64,000 bases of DNA from Pseudomonas baltica (GTDB lineage Bacteria; Pseudomonadota; Gammaproteobacteria; Pseudomonadales; Pseudomonadaceae): assembly GCF_031880315.1 (NCBI RefSeq), contig NZ_CP134771.1:2542001-2606000 (forward strand). Reading direction: 5' to 3'. Below are positions 36,472 to 45,053 of the stretch, one piece after another. Each line of letters starts with the position of its first letter. The stretch's first letter is position 1. The notes below the pieces were generated by a model. That model searched no databases. It saw only the letters and a program-made list of their open reading frames with translations, and had not been told where the DNA came from. A program made the translations under genes and the position numbers.

Positions 36472-37389
36472 ATGAACAAGACAAGTGTGCTAATGGCCCT
36501 GGCCCTGCTCTGTGCAGGCGCCGTACAGGCCGCAGAAAAACCGGTGATTCGCCTCGGCGCCCGGGTATTCACCGAGCAGACCGTGCTCGCCACCCTTACT
36601 GCCCAATACCTGGGCAGCAAAGGCTACGACGTCCAGATCACCGGCGGCTTGGGCAGCAACCTGGCGCGCAGTGCCCAGGAAACCAATCAGCTGGACATGC
36701 TCTGGGAATACACCGGGGTGTCGCTGGTGTCGTACAACCATGTCGACGAGAAGCTCGACAGCGCTGCCACCTACCAGCGGGTCAAGGAGCTGGACGCTAA
36801 AAAGGGGCTGGTCTGGCTTGCGCCCTCCAAGTTCAGCAACACCTACGCCCTGGCGCTGCCGCAGAAGATCGCCGAGCAATACCCGCAGATCAACACCATC
36901 AGCCAGCTCAACACCGTGGTGCAAAGCGAGCAGGACAAGGGCCACATCCTCGCCCTAGACACCGAGTTCGCCAACCGTTCCGACGGCCTGGTGGGCATGA
37001 CCAAGGCCTATGGTCTGAGCTTCACCCGCGCGGATATCCGCCAGATGGACGCCGGGCTGGTCTATACCGCGCTGCGCAATGGTCAGGTGTTCACCGGGCT
37101 GGTGTACACCACCGACGGGCGCCTCAACGCCTTCCACCTCAAGCTGCTGGAAGACGACAAGCATTACTTCCCTGACTACACCGCCGCGCCGGTGATCCGC
37201 AAGGACTTCCTGGACAAGCACCCGGACATCGCGGCGCTCATGAAGCCGCTGGCCGAACAGCTGGATGACGCGACCATGCGCGAACTCAACGCCCAGGTCG
37301 ACGTCGAGCACAAGAACCCGTCCGTGGTCGCCGCCGACTTCCTGCGCAGCCACCCAGTGGCCGCGCCCCAACCGCAGGAGGCGCCATGA
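36472..37389 (+). CDS. opuCC: Osmoprotectant-binding protein (OpuAC family)
   Basis: The 305-residue periplasmic protein has a signal peptide ending GAVQAA and the type-II binding-protein fold for quaternary amines: VIRLGARVFTEQTVLATLTAQYL, the TNQLDMLWEYTG segment that lines the aromatic pocket, and a late VYTALRNGQVFTGLVYTTDG. AAGGA precedes the ATG at 36472. It overlaps the next permease by four bases. Which osmoprotectant is bound cannot be read with certainty. Confidence 0.88.
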   Translation: MNKTSVLMALALLCAGAVQAAEKPVIRLGARVFTEQTVLATLTAQYLGSKGYDVQITGGLGSNLARSAQETNQLDMLWEYTGVSLVSYNHVDEKLDSAATYQRVKELDAKKGLVWLAPSKFSNTYALALPQKIAEQYPQINTISQLNTVVQSEQDKGHILALDTEFANRSDGLVGMTKAYGLSFTRADIRQMDAGLVYTALRNGQVFTGLVYTTDGRLNAFHLKLLEDDKHYFPDYTAAPVIRKDFLDKHPDIAALMKPLAEQLDDATMRELNAQVDVEHKNPSVVAADFLRSHPVAAPQPQEAP

Positions 37390-38039
37390 GCTTTTTAGAT
37401 GCGTTCAATCAGCTGGACTGGGCGCAGGTCGCGCACCTCACCTGGCAGCACATCACCCTGGTCGGGATCGCCGTGACCCTGGCGATAGTCATCGGCGTGC
37501 CCCTGGGTGTCTTGATGACGCGCTTCCCCGCCGCCGCCGGGCCGATCCAGGCCAGCGCCACGGTGTTGCTGACCATCCCGTCGATCGCCCTGTTCGGCCT
37601 GCTCCTGCCGGTGTACTCCAAGTTCGGCCAGGGCCTGGGGCCGCTGCCAGCCATTACCGCGGTGTTCCTTTATTCACTGCTGCCGATCTTGCGTAACACT
37701 TACCTGGCGCTCACTGGCGTCGACCCAGGCATCCGCGAAGCCGCCAAGGGCATCGGCATGACCTTCGGCCAGCGCCTGCGCATGGTCGAGCTGCCCATCG
37801 CCGTACCGGTAATTCTCGCCGGCGTGCGCACCGCCGTGGTGATGAACATCGGCGTCATGACCATCGCCGCCACCATCGGCGCCGGTGGCCTGGGCGTACT
37901 CATCCTGACTTCCATCAGCCGCAGCGACATGTCGATGTTGATCGTCGGCGCCGTGCTGGTCAGTGTCCTGGCGATCATCGCCGACCTGTTCCTGCAATGG
38001 CTGCAACGCGCCCTGACTCCCAAAGGATTACTCAAATGA
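37386..38039 (+). CDS. opuCB: Osmoprotectant ABC transporter permease, second subunit
   Basis: The 217-residue inner-membrane permease has five to six helices and the EAA loop (VDPGIREAAKGIGMTFGQRLRMVELP). It is shorter than the first permease and presumably forms a heterodimer with it. It overlaps both neighbours by four bases, so translation is coupled through the operon. Confidence 0.87.
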   Translation: MSFLDAFNQLDWAQVAHLTWQHITLVGIAVTLAIVIGVPLGVLMTRFPAAAGPIQASATVLLTIPSIALFGLLLPVYSKFGQGLGPLPAITAVFLYSLLPILRNTYLALTGVDPGIREAAKGIGMTFGQRLRMVELPIAVPVILAGVRTAVVMNIGVMTIAATIGAGGLGVLILTSISRSDMSMLIVGAVLVSVLAIIADLFLQWLQRALTPKGLLK

Positions 38040-39193
38040 TCGAACTTCAGAACCTGACCAAGACCTTCCAAAGCAACGGCAAGACCGTCACCGCCGTTGA
38101 TTCCGTGAGCCTGACCGTCAACGAAGGCGAGATCTGCGTATTCCTCGGGCCATCGGGCTGCGGCAAGAGCACCACGCTGAAGATGATCAACCGCCTGATC
38201 ATGCCGACCTCGGGCAAGGTGCTGATCAACGGCGAAGACACCACCGGCCTCGACGAGGTGACGCTGCGCCGCAACATCGGCTACGTGATCCAGCAGATCG
38301 GCCTGTTCCCCAACATGACCATCGAGGAAAACATCACTGTAGTCCCGCGGCTGCTGGGCTGGGACAAGCAAAAGTGCCACGAGCGGGCCCGCGAGCTGAT
38401 GAGCATGATCAAGCTCGAGCCCAAGCAGTACCTGCATCGCTACCCGCGTGAACTGTCCGGCGGTCAGCAGCAGCGGATCGGCGTGATTCGCGCCCTGGCT
38501 GCCGATGCCCCCTTGCTGTTGATGGACGAACCCTTCGGTGCGGTCGACCCGATCAACCGCGAGATGATCCAGAACGAGTTCTTCGAGATGCAGCGGGCCC
38601 TGAACAAGACCGTGATCATGGTCAGCCACGACATCGACGAAGCCATCAAGCTGGGCGACAAGATCGCCATCTTCCGTGCCGGCAAGCTGTTGCAACTGGA
38701 CCACCCGGATACTCTGCTGGCCCACCCGGTGGACGACTTCGTCAGCAGCTTCGTCGGGCAGGACAGCACCCTCAAGCGCCTCTTGCTGGTCAGGGCCGAA
38801 GACGCCGCCGACAACGCCCCGGCCGTCAGCCCGAGCACGCCAGTGGCCGAAGCGCTGGAACTGATGGACGAACACGACCGCCGCTACGTAGTGGTCACCG
38901 ACGCCGAGAACAAGGCCATGGGCTACGTGCGCCGTCGCGACCTGCACCGCCAGCAAGGCGCCTGCGGTGACTTCTTGCGGCCGTTCAACGCCACCGCGGC
39001 GTACGACGAGCACCTGCGCATCCTGCTGTCGCGCATGTACGAGTTCAACCGCAGCTGGCTGCCGGTGCTCAATGCCGAGAACGTGTTCCTGGGTGAAGTG
39101 ACTCAGGAATCGATTGCCGCCTACCTGAGTTCGGGACGTTCGCGGGGCATGAAGACCAGCATCGTGTCACCAGCGGAGCAGGTCAGCGCCTGA
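38036..39193 (+). CDS. opuCA: Osmoprotectant ABC transporter ATPase with CBS domains
   Basis: The 385-residue protein has Walker A GPSGCGKST, Q-loop IQQIGLFPNMT, signature LSGGQQQRIGVIRALA, Walker B LLLMDEPFGAVD and H-loop SHD in residues 1-235. A CBS-domain pair follows (about 255-370; STPVAEALELMDEHDRRYVVV), the element that senses ionic strength in OpuA-type transporters. The ATG at 38036 overlaps the permease stop. It is the last gene of the operon. Confidence 0.92.
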   Translation: MIELQNLTKTFQSNGKTVTAVDSVSLTVNEGEICVFLGPSGCGKSTTLKMINRLIMPTSGKVLINGEDTTGLDEVTLRRNIGYVIQQIGLFPNMTIEENITVVPRLLGWDKQKCHERARELMSMIKLEPKQYLHRYPRELSGGQQQRIGVIRALAADAPLLLMDEPFGAVDPINREMIQNEFFEMQRALNKTVIMVSHDIDEAIKLGDKIAIFRAGKLLQLDHPDTLLAHPVDDFVSSFVGQDSTLKRLLLVRAEDAADNAPAVSPSTPVAEALELMDEHDRRYVVVTDAENKAMGYVRRRDLHRQQGACGDFLRPFNATAAYDEHLRILLSRMYEFNRSWLPVLNAENVFLGEVTQESIAAYLSSGRSRGMKTSIVSPAEQVSA

Positions 39194-39216
39194 TTCCGCT
39201 ATCGGGGCTCGACGTA

Positions 39217-39318
39217 CCGGCCTCTTGGCAAGCAAGCCTTGCTCCCACAGTGTGAACCGCTCCTGGGCCGTACACCTGTGGGACGCCTTCACGGGCAGAG
39301 CACGCTCCCACAGGGACT
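39217..39318. repeat. Degenerate REP-type elements after the osmoprotectant operon
   Basis: GGCAAGCAAGCCTTGCTCCCACAG and, about 50 bases later, CCTGTGGG and GCTCCCACAGGG are pieces of the same REP family as the tandem array at 6018 and the pair at 48995. The copies are damaged and give only a weak hairpin. The rest of the 494-base gap to speC contains the leader hairpin at 39517 and no gene I trust. Confidence 0.55.
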
Positions 39319-39516
39319 GGCACCGTTCGCCGAATTCTCGGGAACATCAACCTGTCATCCGGGTCGGTTAAACAAGAGCACAGAAGTGCATCGCGATCAA
39401 AGCGTGTAAAAACGCGACATTTTTAGTTGATCTATGGCCCCTCACGTCCTAAAGTTCGCGCCGAACGTCCATGCTGGAAACGATCCATCCGGCTCAAGTA
39501 CTGACGACGAGACAGC

Positions 39517-39551
39517 AAGGCCATGAGGAACCCGCTTCCAGTGGCCTTTTT
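39517..39551 (+). terminator. Hairpin with T-run in the speC upstream region (terminator or attenuator)
   Basis: AAGGCCA (39517-39523) pairs with TGGCCTT (39542-39548), with an inner GGAA/TTCC stem, and five T residues run from 39547. It is 137 bases before the decarboxylase ATG and over 320 bases after opuCA. If transcription of speC starts upstream, the hairpin would act as an attenuator. Confidence 0.45.
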
Positions 39552-39687
39552 GCTTTCGGCGACATGCCTTGGGAAGTAGGCGAACCAAAGTGGGGATACG
39601 GAGGGCGTTCATTTGCACCCATTTTTCATCTTCATGCAGCTTTCAATCCCATGACTGCCATGATGTTTGCCACCAGGAGTCCCTAGC

Positions 39688-40851
39688 ATGTCGATCCAGG
39701 TCGAAGATTATTTCGAGCGCGCAACCTTCGATAAAATGAAGGCTTTCGCCGACAAACAAGAAACCCCGTTCGTGGTCATCGATACCGCGATGATCAGCAA
39801 GGCGTACGACGATCTGCGCGCCGGCTTCGAATTCGCCAAGGTCTACTACGCGGTCAAGGCCAACCCGGCCGTCGAAATCATCGACCTGTTGAAAGACAAG
39901 GGCTCGAGCTTCGACATCGCCTCGATCTACGAGCTGGACAAGGTCATGGACCGTGGCGTCAGCCCCGACCGTATCAGCTATGGCAACACGATCAAGAAAT
40001 CCAAGGACATCCGCTACTTCTATGACAAGGGCGTGCGCCTGTTCAGCACCGATTCCGAAGCCGACCTGCGCAACATCGCCAAGGCCGCGCCGGGCTCGAA
40101 AGTGTATGTGCGCATCCTCACCGAAGGCTCGACCACGGCCGACTGGCCTCTGTCGCGCAAATTCGGCTGCCAGACCGACATGGCCATGGATCTGCTGATC
40201 CTCGCTCGCGACCTGGGCCTGGTGCCTTACGGCCTCTCCTTCCACGTCGGTTCGCAGCAGCGCGACATCAGCGTGTGGGACGCCGCCATCGCCAAGGTCA
40301 AAGTAATCTTTGAACGCTTGAAAGAAGAAGACGGCATCGTCCTCAAGCTGATCAACATGGGTGGCGGCTTCCCGGCCAATTACATCACCCGCACCAACAG
40401 CCTGGAAACCTACGCTGAAGAAATCATTCGCTATCTGAAAGAAGACTTCGGCGATGATTTGCCGGAAATCATTCTGGAGCCAGGCCGTTCGTTGATCGCC
40501 AACGCCGGCATTCTGGTCAGCGAAGTGGTGCTGGTGTCGCGTAAATCCCGCACCGCAGTAGAGCGTTGGGTGTACACGGATGTGGGCAAATTCTCCGGCC
40601 TGATCGAAACCATGGACGAAGCCATCAAGTTCCCGATCTGGACCGAGAAAAAGGGCGAGATGGAAGAAGTGGTCATCGCCGGCCCGACTTGCGACAGCGC
40701 CGACATCATGTACGAAAACTACAAGTACGGCCTGCCGCTGAACCTGGCGATCGGTGACCGTATGTACTGGCTTTCGACCGGTGCCTACACCACCAGCTAT
40801 AGCGCAGTGGAATTCAATGGCTTCCCGCCGCTGAAGTCTTACTACGTCTAA
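39688..40851 (+). CDS. speC: Ornithine/lysine decarboxylase (fold-type III, eukaryotic-like)
   Basis: The 387-residue PLP enzyme has the cofactor lysine Lys57 in YYAVKANP, the glycine-rich phosphate site MGGGFPANY, the EPGR motif and the active-site cysteine in GPTCDSADI. It decarboxylates ornithine to putrescine in polyamine synthesis; close Pseudomonas relatives can also use lysine. AGGAGT precedes ATG 39688; a start at 39667 would add seven residues without need. It is monocistronic, with a strong terminator 16 bases downstream and a candidate attenuator upstream. Confidence 0.92.
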   Translation: MSIQVEDYFERATFDKMKAFADKQETPFVVIDTAMISKAYDDLRAGFEFAKVYYAVKANPAVEIIDLLKDKGSSFDIASIYELDKVMDRGVSPDRISYGNTIKKSKDIRYFYDKGVRLFSTDSEADLRNIAKAAPGSKVYVRILTEGSTTADWPLSRKFGCQTDMAMDLLILARDLGLVPYGLSFHVGSQQRDISVWDAAIAKVKVIFERLKEEDGIVLKLINMGGGFPANYITRTNSLETYAEEIIRYLKEDFGDDLPEIILEPGRSLIANAGILVSEVVLVSRKSRTAVERWVYTDVGKFSGLIETMDEAIKFPIWTEKKGEMEEVVIAGPTCDSADIMYENYKYGLPLNLAIGDRMYWLSTGAYTTSYSAVEFNGFPPLKSYYV

Positions 40852-40866
40852 GCTACGCTGGATGTG

Positions 40867-40897
40867 AAAAAGCCCTGACAGTGTTCAGGGCTTTTTT
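40867..40897 (+). terminator. Intrinsic terminator of speC
   Basis: AAAAGCCCTGA and TCAGGGCTTTT pair around a short loop, followed by more T residues. It is a classical rho-independent terminator. Confidence 0.9.
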
Positions 40898-41027
40898 GTG
40901 GGTTTGTAGTTGGTGTTTCTGAGATTGGCGGAGCACGGGCACCCCGAGCCTAGGCGAAGGGCCAAGGCCGGCTCGAAAGCAGAACGATCCCGATCCAAAA
41001 ACCACTCTCCACATTTTGAGAAAACCG

Positions 41028-41789
41028 CTAAGCCAGCGAGCCACCAAGCTCCAGCAAACGCGCCTGATAACGCACCGCCAAAGCCTGAATACGCGGATCA
41101 CCAGCGCTCTCCAACTGCGGCCCACTGACCCTCAGAAAGTTAGCGTTGCCGATACGCAGCGCCTCTTCGAACCACGCCAGCGCCAGATCCACCTGCCCCT
41201 TGCTGGCAAGCACCGAGGCATGGCTGAACTGCCCGCGAAAGTCCCCCGCTTCGGCCGAGCGCTCGTACCAGTCGAAAGCCTCAGCCGGGTTCGCCTTGCA
41301 GGCCAGCCCCTGTTCCAGGTAGCGACCGTAAAGGTTCATCGACTTGGCGTGCCCCAGGTTCGCCGCCTTGCGGTAGCAAGCCAGCGCCAACTCCTGATCC
41401 TGCGCCACGCCACGACCGGTGCTCAGCAGGTTGGCATAGTTGTACAACCCCCAATCCAACCCTGCCGCGGCAGCCAGACGATAGTGCACTGCCGCCTCTT
41501 GCGCGTCGGCCGTGCAGCCCCAACCGTGCTCATGGCAACGGCCAAGCATGTTGCGCGCCATCAAGTGCCCGGCGTCGGCGGCGATGGCGAACCAGCGCAA
41601 GGCCAGGGGCTGATCCTGAGCGATACCGCGACCATCGAGGAGGATCTGCCCCAGCAACGCCTGGGCCTCGACCACGTTCTGCCCGGCCGCCGCAACAATC
41701 GCCTGGGCCGCACGCCCCGGCTGCTCGTCGAGCATCGCGCGCAGGCTGTCGGCATCGAGGACCTCTTCACGACGCATCTCGAAGCCCAT
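41028..41789 (-). CDS. Sel1-repeat (TPR-like) protein downstream of piuC
   Basis: The 253-residue protein is built of about four to five Sel1 repeats (for example AQALLGQILLDGRGIAQDQPLALRW and YNYANLLSTGRGVAQDQELAL), each a helix pair of about 36 residues. Sel1 proteins are protein-interaction scaffolds. No signal peptide is visible, so it is cytoplasmic. GGAGGT precedes the ATG, one base after the piuC stop, so it is co-transcribed with piuC; the same pair is present in P. aeruginosa. Its role in iron uptake is not known. Confidence 0.82.
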   Translation of the reverse strand: MGFEMRREEVLDADSLRAMLDEQPGRAAQAIVAAAGQNVVEAQALLGQILLDGRGIAQDQPLALRWFAIAADAGHLMARNMLGRCHEHGWGCTADAQEAAVHYRLAAAAGLDWGLYNYANLLSTGRGVAQDQELALACYRKAANLGHAKSMNLYGRYLEQGLACKANPAEAFDWYERSAEAGDFRGQFSHASVLASKGQVDLALAWFEEALRIGNANFLRVSGPQLESAGDPRIQALAVRYQARLLELGGSLA

Positions 41790-41790
41790 G

Positions 41791-42471
41791 TCAGACCTCC
41801 ACCCAGCGACGCAGCAAGTTGTGGTACGTGCCGGTGAGCTGGATCAGCGACGGGTGATCGGGCACATCCTGGGTCAGGCGCTGGATCGCCGTGTCCATCT
41901 CGAACAGCAAGGCGCGCTGGGCGTCTTCGCGCACCAGGCTTTGCGTCCAGAAGAACGAGGCATAGCGCACTCCGCGGGTCACCGGATTGACCTTGTGCAG
42001 GCTGGTGCCCGGATACAGCACCAGGTCGCCCGCCGCCAGTTTGATCTCGCGGGTGCCGAAGGTGTCCTGGATCACCAACTCGCCGCCGTCGTAATCCTCG
42101 GGGTTGCTGAAGAACAGCGTCGTGGACAGATCCGTACGGACTCGCTCCGGATTGCCCCTGGCCTGGCGTACCGCGTTGTCGATATGAAAATCGAACGTAT
42201 CGCCGGCCCTGTAGCAGTTCAGCAGCGGCGGGAACACCTTGTTCGGCAGGGCCGCCGACATGAACACCGGATGGCTCCACAGGCGCTCGAGCATCGCGGC
42301 GCCGATTTCCTTGCTCAACGGGTGGCTCTCGGGCAACTGCAGATTGTGCTTGGCCTTGGCCGACTGATGGCCGGCGGTGATCTTGCCATCAGCCCAATCG
42401 GCCTGCTCCAGCGCCTCGCGGATGCGGCCGACTTCGTCGTGGCTGAAGACGCCGGGGATGTGAATGAGCAT
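41791..42471 (-). CDS. piuC: Iron-responsive PKHD-type 2-oxoglutarate hydroxylase
   Basis: The 226-residue Fe(II)/2-oxoglutarate dioxygenase has metal ligands in FDFHIDNAV (His-x-Asp) and in [16 protein letters not shown] (distal His and the 2-oxoglutarate arginine). It is divergent from a TonB-dependent receptor with a Fur box between them, the standard piuC-piuA arrangement. Its substrate is not established. The ATG at 42471 leaves the Fur box 30 bases upstream. Confidence 0.9.
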   Translation of the reverse strand: MLIHIPGVFSHDEVGRIREALEQADWADGKITAGHQSAKAKHNLQLPESHPLSKEIGAAMLERLWSHPVFMSAALPNKVFPPLLNCYRAGDTFDFHIDNAVRQARGNPERVRTDLSTTLFFSNPEDYDGGELVIQDTFGTREIKLAAGDLVLYPGTSLHKVNPVTRGVRYASFFWTQSLVREDAQRALLFEMDTAIQRLTQDVPDHPSLIQLTGTYHNLLRRWVEV

Positions 42472-42500
42472 GGTGCGCGGCCTGAAAGCGGAAAGGCGTC

Positions 42501-42519
42501 AATGATATTGATTCTTATT
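42501..42519. promoter_or_regulatory. Fur box between piuC and piuA
   Basis: AATGATATTGATTCTTATT differs at few positions from the common Pseudomonas Fur-site form AATGATAATGATTCTCATT. It lies in the divergent interval and can repress both piuC (left) and the receptor (right) when iron is plentiful. An extra perfect repeat TAGCAAT/ATTGCTA at 42599-42620 lies nearer the receptor gene; its meaning is unclear. Confidence 0.75.
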
Positions 42520-42676
42520 GCCTGAGCACAACTACCTCGTGAAGGAATCGTGAAAATCCCATCGTCGAAATGTGTAAAGAATGTAAATTAACCGCAAATA
42601 GCAATGTGTCTCAATTGCTACAGAGGAACACTTCCCCTATATTTCGCCGCCTCAACCTTGGGGAAGGTAACAATTC

Positions 42677-44920
42677 ATGTCGCGTCAAAACATGCAAAAT
42701 GCGCTGGGCGCTCCGCGCGCCTTAGCTTCTGCGGTCGGTATGGCGATCACGGCCTTTTCGGCAGGGCATCTGGCCCAGGCCGCCGAGCAGAGCGATGGCA
42801 AATCCATTTCGCTGGGCGCTACCGACATCAATGCGCAGCAATCGGAGACCAGTTACAAGACCGACGTCTCCGAGTCGAAGAAAATGACGGCACCTCTGCG
42901 CGATTCGGCCAAGACGCTCACCGTCATCCCGCAACAGGTGATCCGTGATACGGGTGCGATGTCGCTGACCGACGCGCTGCGCACTACGCCGGGTATCACC
43001 TTCGGAGCCGGTGAAGGCGGCAACCCCAACTCCGACCGTCCGATCATTCGCGGCTTCGGTGCCGAAAGCGATATCTTCATCGACGGCATGCGCGACGTGG
43101 CGGCGCAGAGCCGCGAGATCTTCAACGTCGAATCCGTCGAAGTCAGCAAAGGCCCAAGCTCTGCCTATACCGGCGTCGGTTCCACCGGCGGCAGCCTCAA
43201 CCTGATCACCAAGAGCGCCAAACTAGGCGACGCCTACAACGGCGGATACAGCTTCGGCTCGGATCAGACCCAGCGTTACACCCTGGACGTGAACAAACAG
43301 CTGACCGAGACTTCGGCGTTCCGTCTCAACCTGATGAAACACGAGAACAACGTGGCGGGCCGCGACGATGTCGACAACAGCCGCTGGGGCTTCGCCCCCT
43401 CGTTCGCCTTCGGCCTGGGTACCGATACCCGTGTAATGGTCGATTACTATCACCTGCGCACCGACGACATGCCGGACTACGGCATTCCGCTGACCCTGAG
43501 CAGCAACCGCAGTAAGTATCACGTCGATGGGCCGGCCAACGTCAGCAAGAGCAACTTCTACGGCCTGAACGACCGTGACTACCGTAAAAGCGTCAACGAC
43601 AGCGGCACGATCCGCATCGAGCATGACCTCAACGAAGATACGACCCTCTCCAACAGCTTCCGCATGTCGCGTTCGACGCTGGACTACATCGTCACCAACC
43701 CTGACGACAGCCGTGGCAACGTCGCCAACGGCCTGCTGTATCGTTCGTCCAAGAACCGCAATTCGACGTCCTCGGGCTTCGTCAACCAGACTGACCTGAC
43801 CACCAAATTCAACACAGGCAGCCTTGAACACAGCCTGGCGACCGGTATCGAGTTTTCGTATCAGGACACCCACAACCGCGGCTACAACATCGGCGTGGCA
43901 AGCACCGGCAACACCTGTAACGCCGCCTTGCTGGCGTCCCACGACTGCACCAGCGCCTACGATCCAAATCCCCATGACAGCTGGAACGGCTCGATCACCG
44001 ACAGCCTGGCATACACCGACACCGACGCCAAAAACAGCGCGGCCTATGTGTTCGACACGCTGAAATTCAACGAACAATGGTCGTTGAATCTGGGCCTGCG
44101 TCTGGATCACTACGAAATCGCCTCCAGTGGCTACTCCACCGGTGGTCGCGGTTCGGTGGCCGGTAATTTCAACCGCGAAAAAACCAGCGACATCTGGAGC
44201 TATCAACTTGGCGTCGTGTACAAGCCACTGCCCAACGGCAGCGTCTATGCGGCATGGTCCACCTCCAGCAACCCGTCGGGTGAAACCGCCGGTAACGGTG
44301 GGCAGGAGATCGCGGCCAACAACGCCGACCTCGATCCGGAAAAGAGCCGCAACTATGAAGTCGGTACCAAGTGGGACTTCTTCGACGACGACCTGTCGCT
44401 GACCGCCGCGCTGTTCCGCACCGAAAAGACCAACGCCCGTATCACCGATCCGGACAACTCCAGCTTCCAGGTCCTGGATGGCGAGCAGCGCGTACAAGGT
44501 TTCGAGTTCACCTACACCGGCAATATCACCCGCCAGTGGAAAGTGTTTGGTGGCTACACCTACATGGAAAGCGAGCTGGTCAAGACCTCCACCGCTGCCG
44601 ACAAAGGCAATCACATGCCTAGCACGCCGCGTAATAGCTTCAACCTGTGGTCGACCTATGCAGTGGTGCCCAAGCTTACCGTGGGCGCTGGCGCGACCTT
44701 TGTCGACCAACGTTTCGGCAATGAAGCCAACTCCATCGAGATTCCCTCGTACTGGCGCTACGACGCAATGGCCAGCTACAAGCTGACCAAAAACGTCGAC
44801 CTGCAACTCAACGTGCAGAACCTGACGAACAAGCGTTACTTCGATCAGATCTTCACCACTCACTACGCGCACGTGGCCCCGGGCCGCACCGCAATGATGA
44901 GTGCCAGCTTCCACTTCTGA
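42677..44920 (+). CDS. piuA: TonB-dependent siderophore receptor (PiuA/Fiu-like)
   Basis: The 747-residue outer-membrane receptor has a signal peptide ending HLAQAA, a plug domain (about 75-190; LTVIPQQVIRDTGAMSLTDAL, RPIIRGFGAESDIFIDGMRD) and a 22-strand barrel ending in Phe (MMSASFHF). Catecholate-type receptors of this group take up iron-siderophore complexes using TonB energy. GGGGAAGG precedes the ATG. Divergence from piuC over a Fur box fits PiuA. Ligand specificity is inferred from family only. Confidence 0.9.
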   Translation: MSRQNMQNALGAPRALASAVGMAITAFSAGHLAQAAEQSDGKSISLGATDINAQQSETSYKTDVSESKKMTAPLRDSAKTLTVIPQQVIRDTGAMSLTDALRTTPGITFGAGEGGNPNSDRPIIRGFGAESDIFIDGMRDVAAQSREIFNVESVEVSKGPSSAYTGVGSTGGSLNLITKSAKLGDAYNGGYSFGSDQTQRYTLDVNKQLTETSAFRLNLMKHENNVAGRDDVDNSRWGFAPSFAFGLGTDTRVMVDYYHLRTDDMPDYGIPLTLSSNRSKYHVDGPANVSKSNFYGLNDRDYRKSVNDSGTIRIEHDLNEDTTLSNSFRMSRSTLDYIVTNPDDSRGNVANGLLYRSSKNRNSTSSGFVNQTDLTTKFNTGSLEHSLATGIEFSYQDTHNRGYNIGVASTGNTCNAALLASHDCTSAYDPNPHDSWNGSITDSLAYTDTDAKNSAAYVFDTLKFNEQWSLNLGLRLDHYEIASSGYSTGGRGSVAGNFNREKTSDIWSYQLGVVYKPLPNGSVYAAWSTSSNPSGETAGNGGQEIAANNADLDPEKSRNYEVGTKWDFFDDDLSLTAALFRTEKTNARITDPDNSSFQVLDGEQRVQGFEFTYTGNITRQWKVFGGYTYMESELVKTSTAADKGNHMPSTPRNSFNLWSTYAVVPKLTVGAGATFVDQRFGNEANSIEIPSYWRYDAMASYKLTKNVDLQLNVQNLTNKRYFDQIFTTHYAHVAPGRTAMMSASFHF

Positions 44921-44941
44921 TTCTGTAGCACCGCACACCAG

Positions 44942-44970
44942 CCCCGCTTATTGACCTAAGCGGGGTTTTT
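44942..44970 (+). terminator. Intrinsic terminator after piuA
   Basis: CCCCGCTTA (44942-44950) and TAAGCGGGG (44957-44965) form a perfect stem followed by five T residues. Confidence 0.9.
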
Positions 44971-45053
44971 GCGTGTAAAAGCTGAATAATTCTTAATGCT
45001 TTTTGCCATAATCCCGGCGCCCTGTCTCTTTTACCGATTTCATGGTGGTTTGC

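Noticed and set aside
44985..45012. Second Fur box before piuB
   Set aside because: GAATAATTCTTAATG is AT-rich but too far from the Fur pattern to claim.
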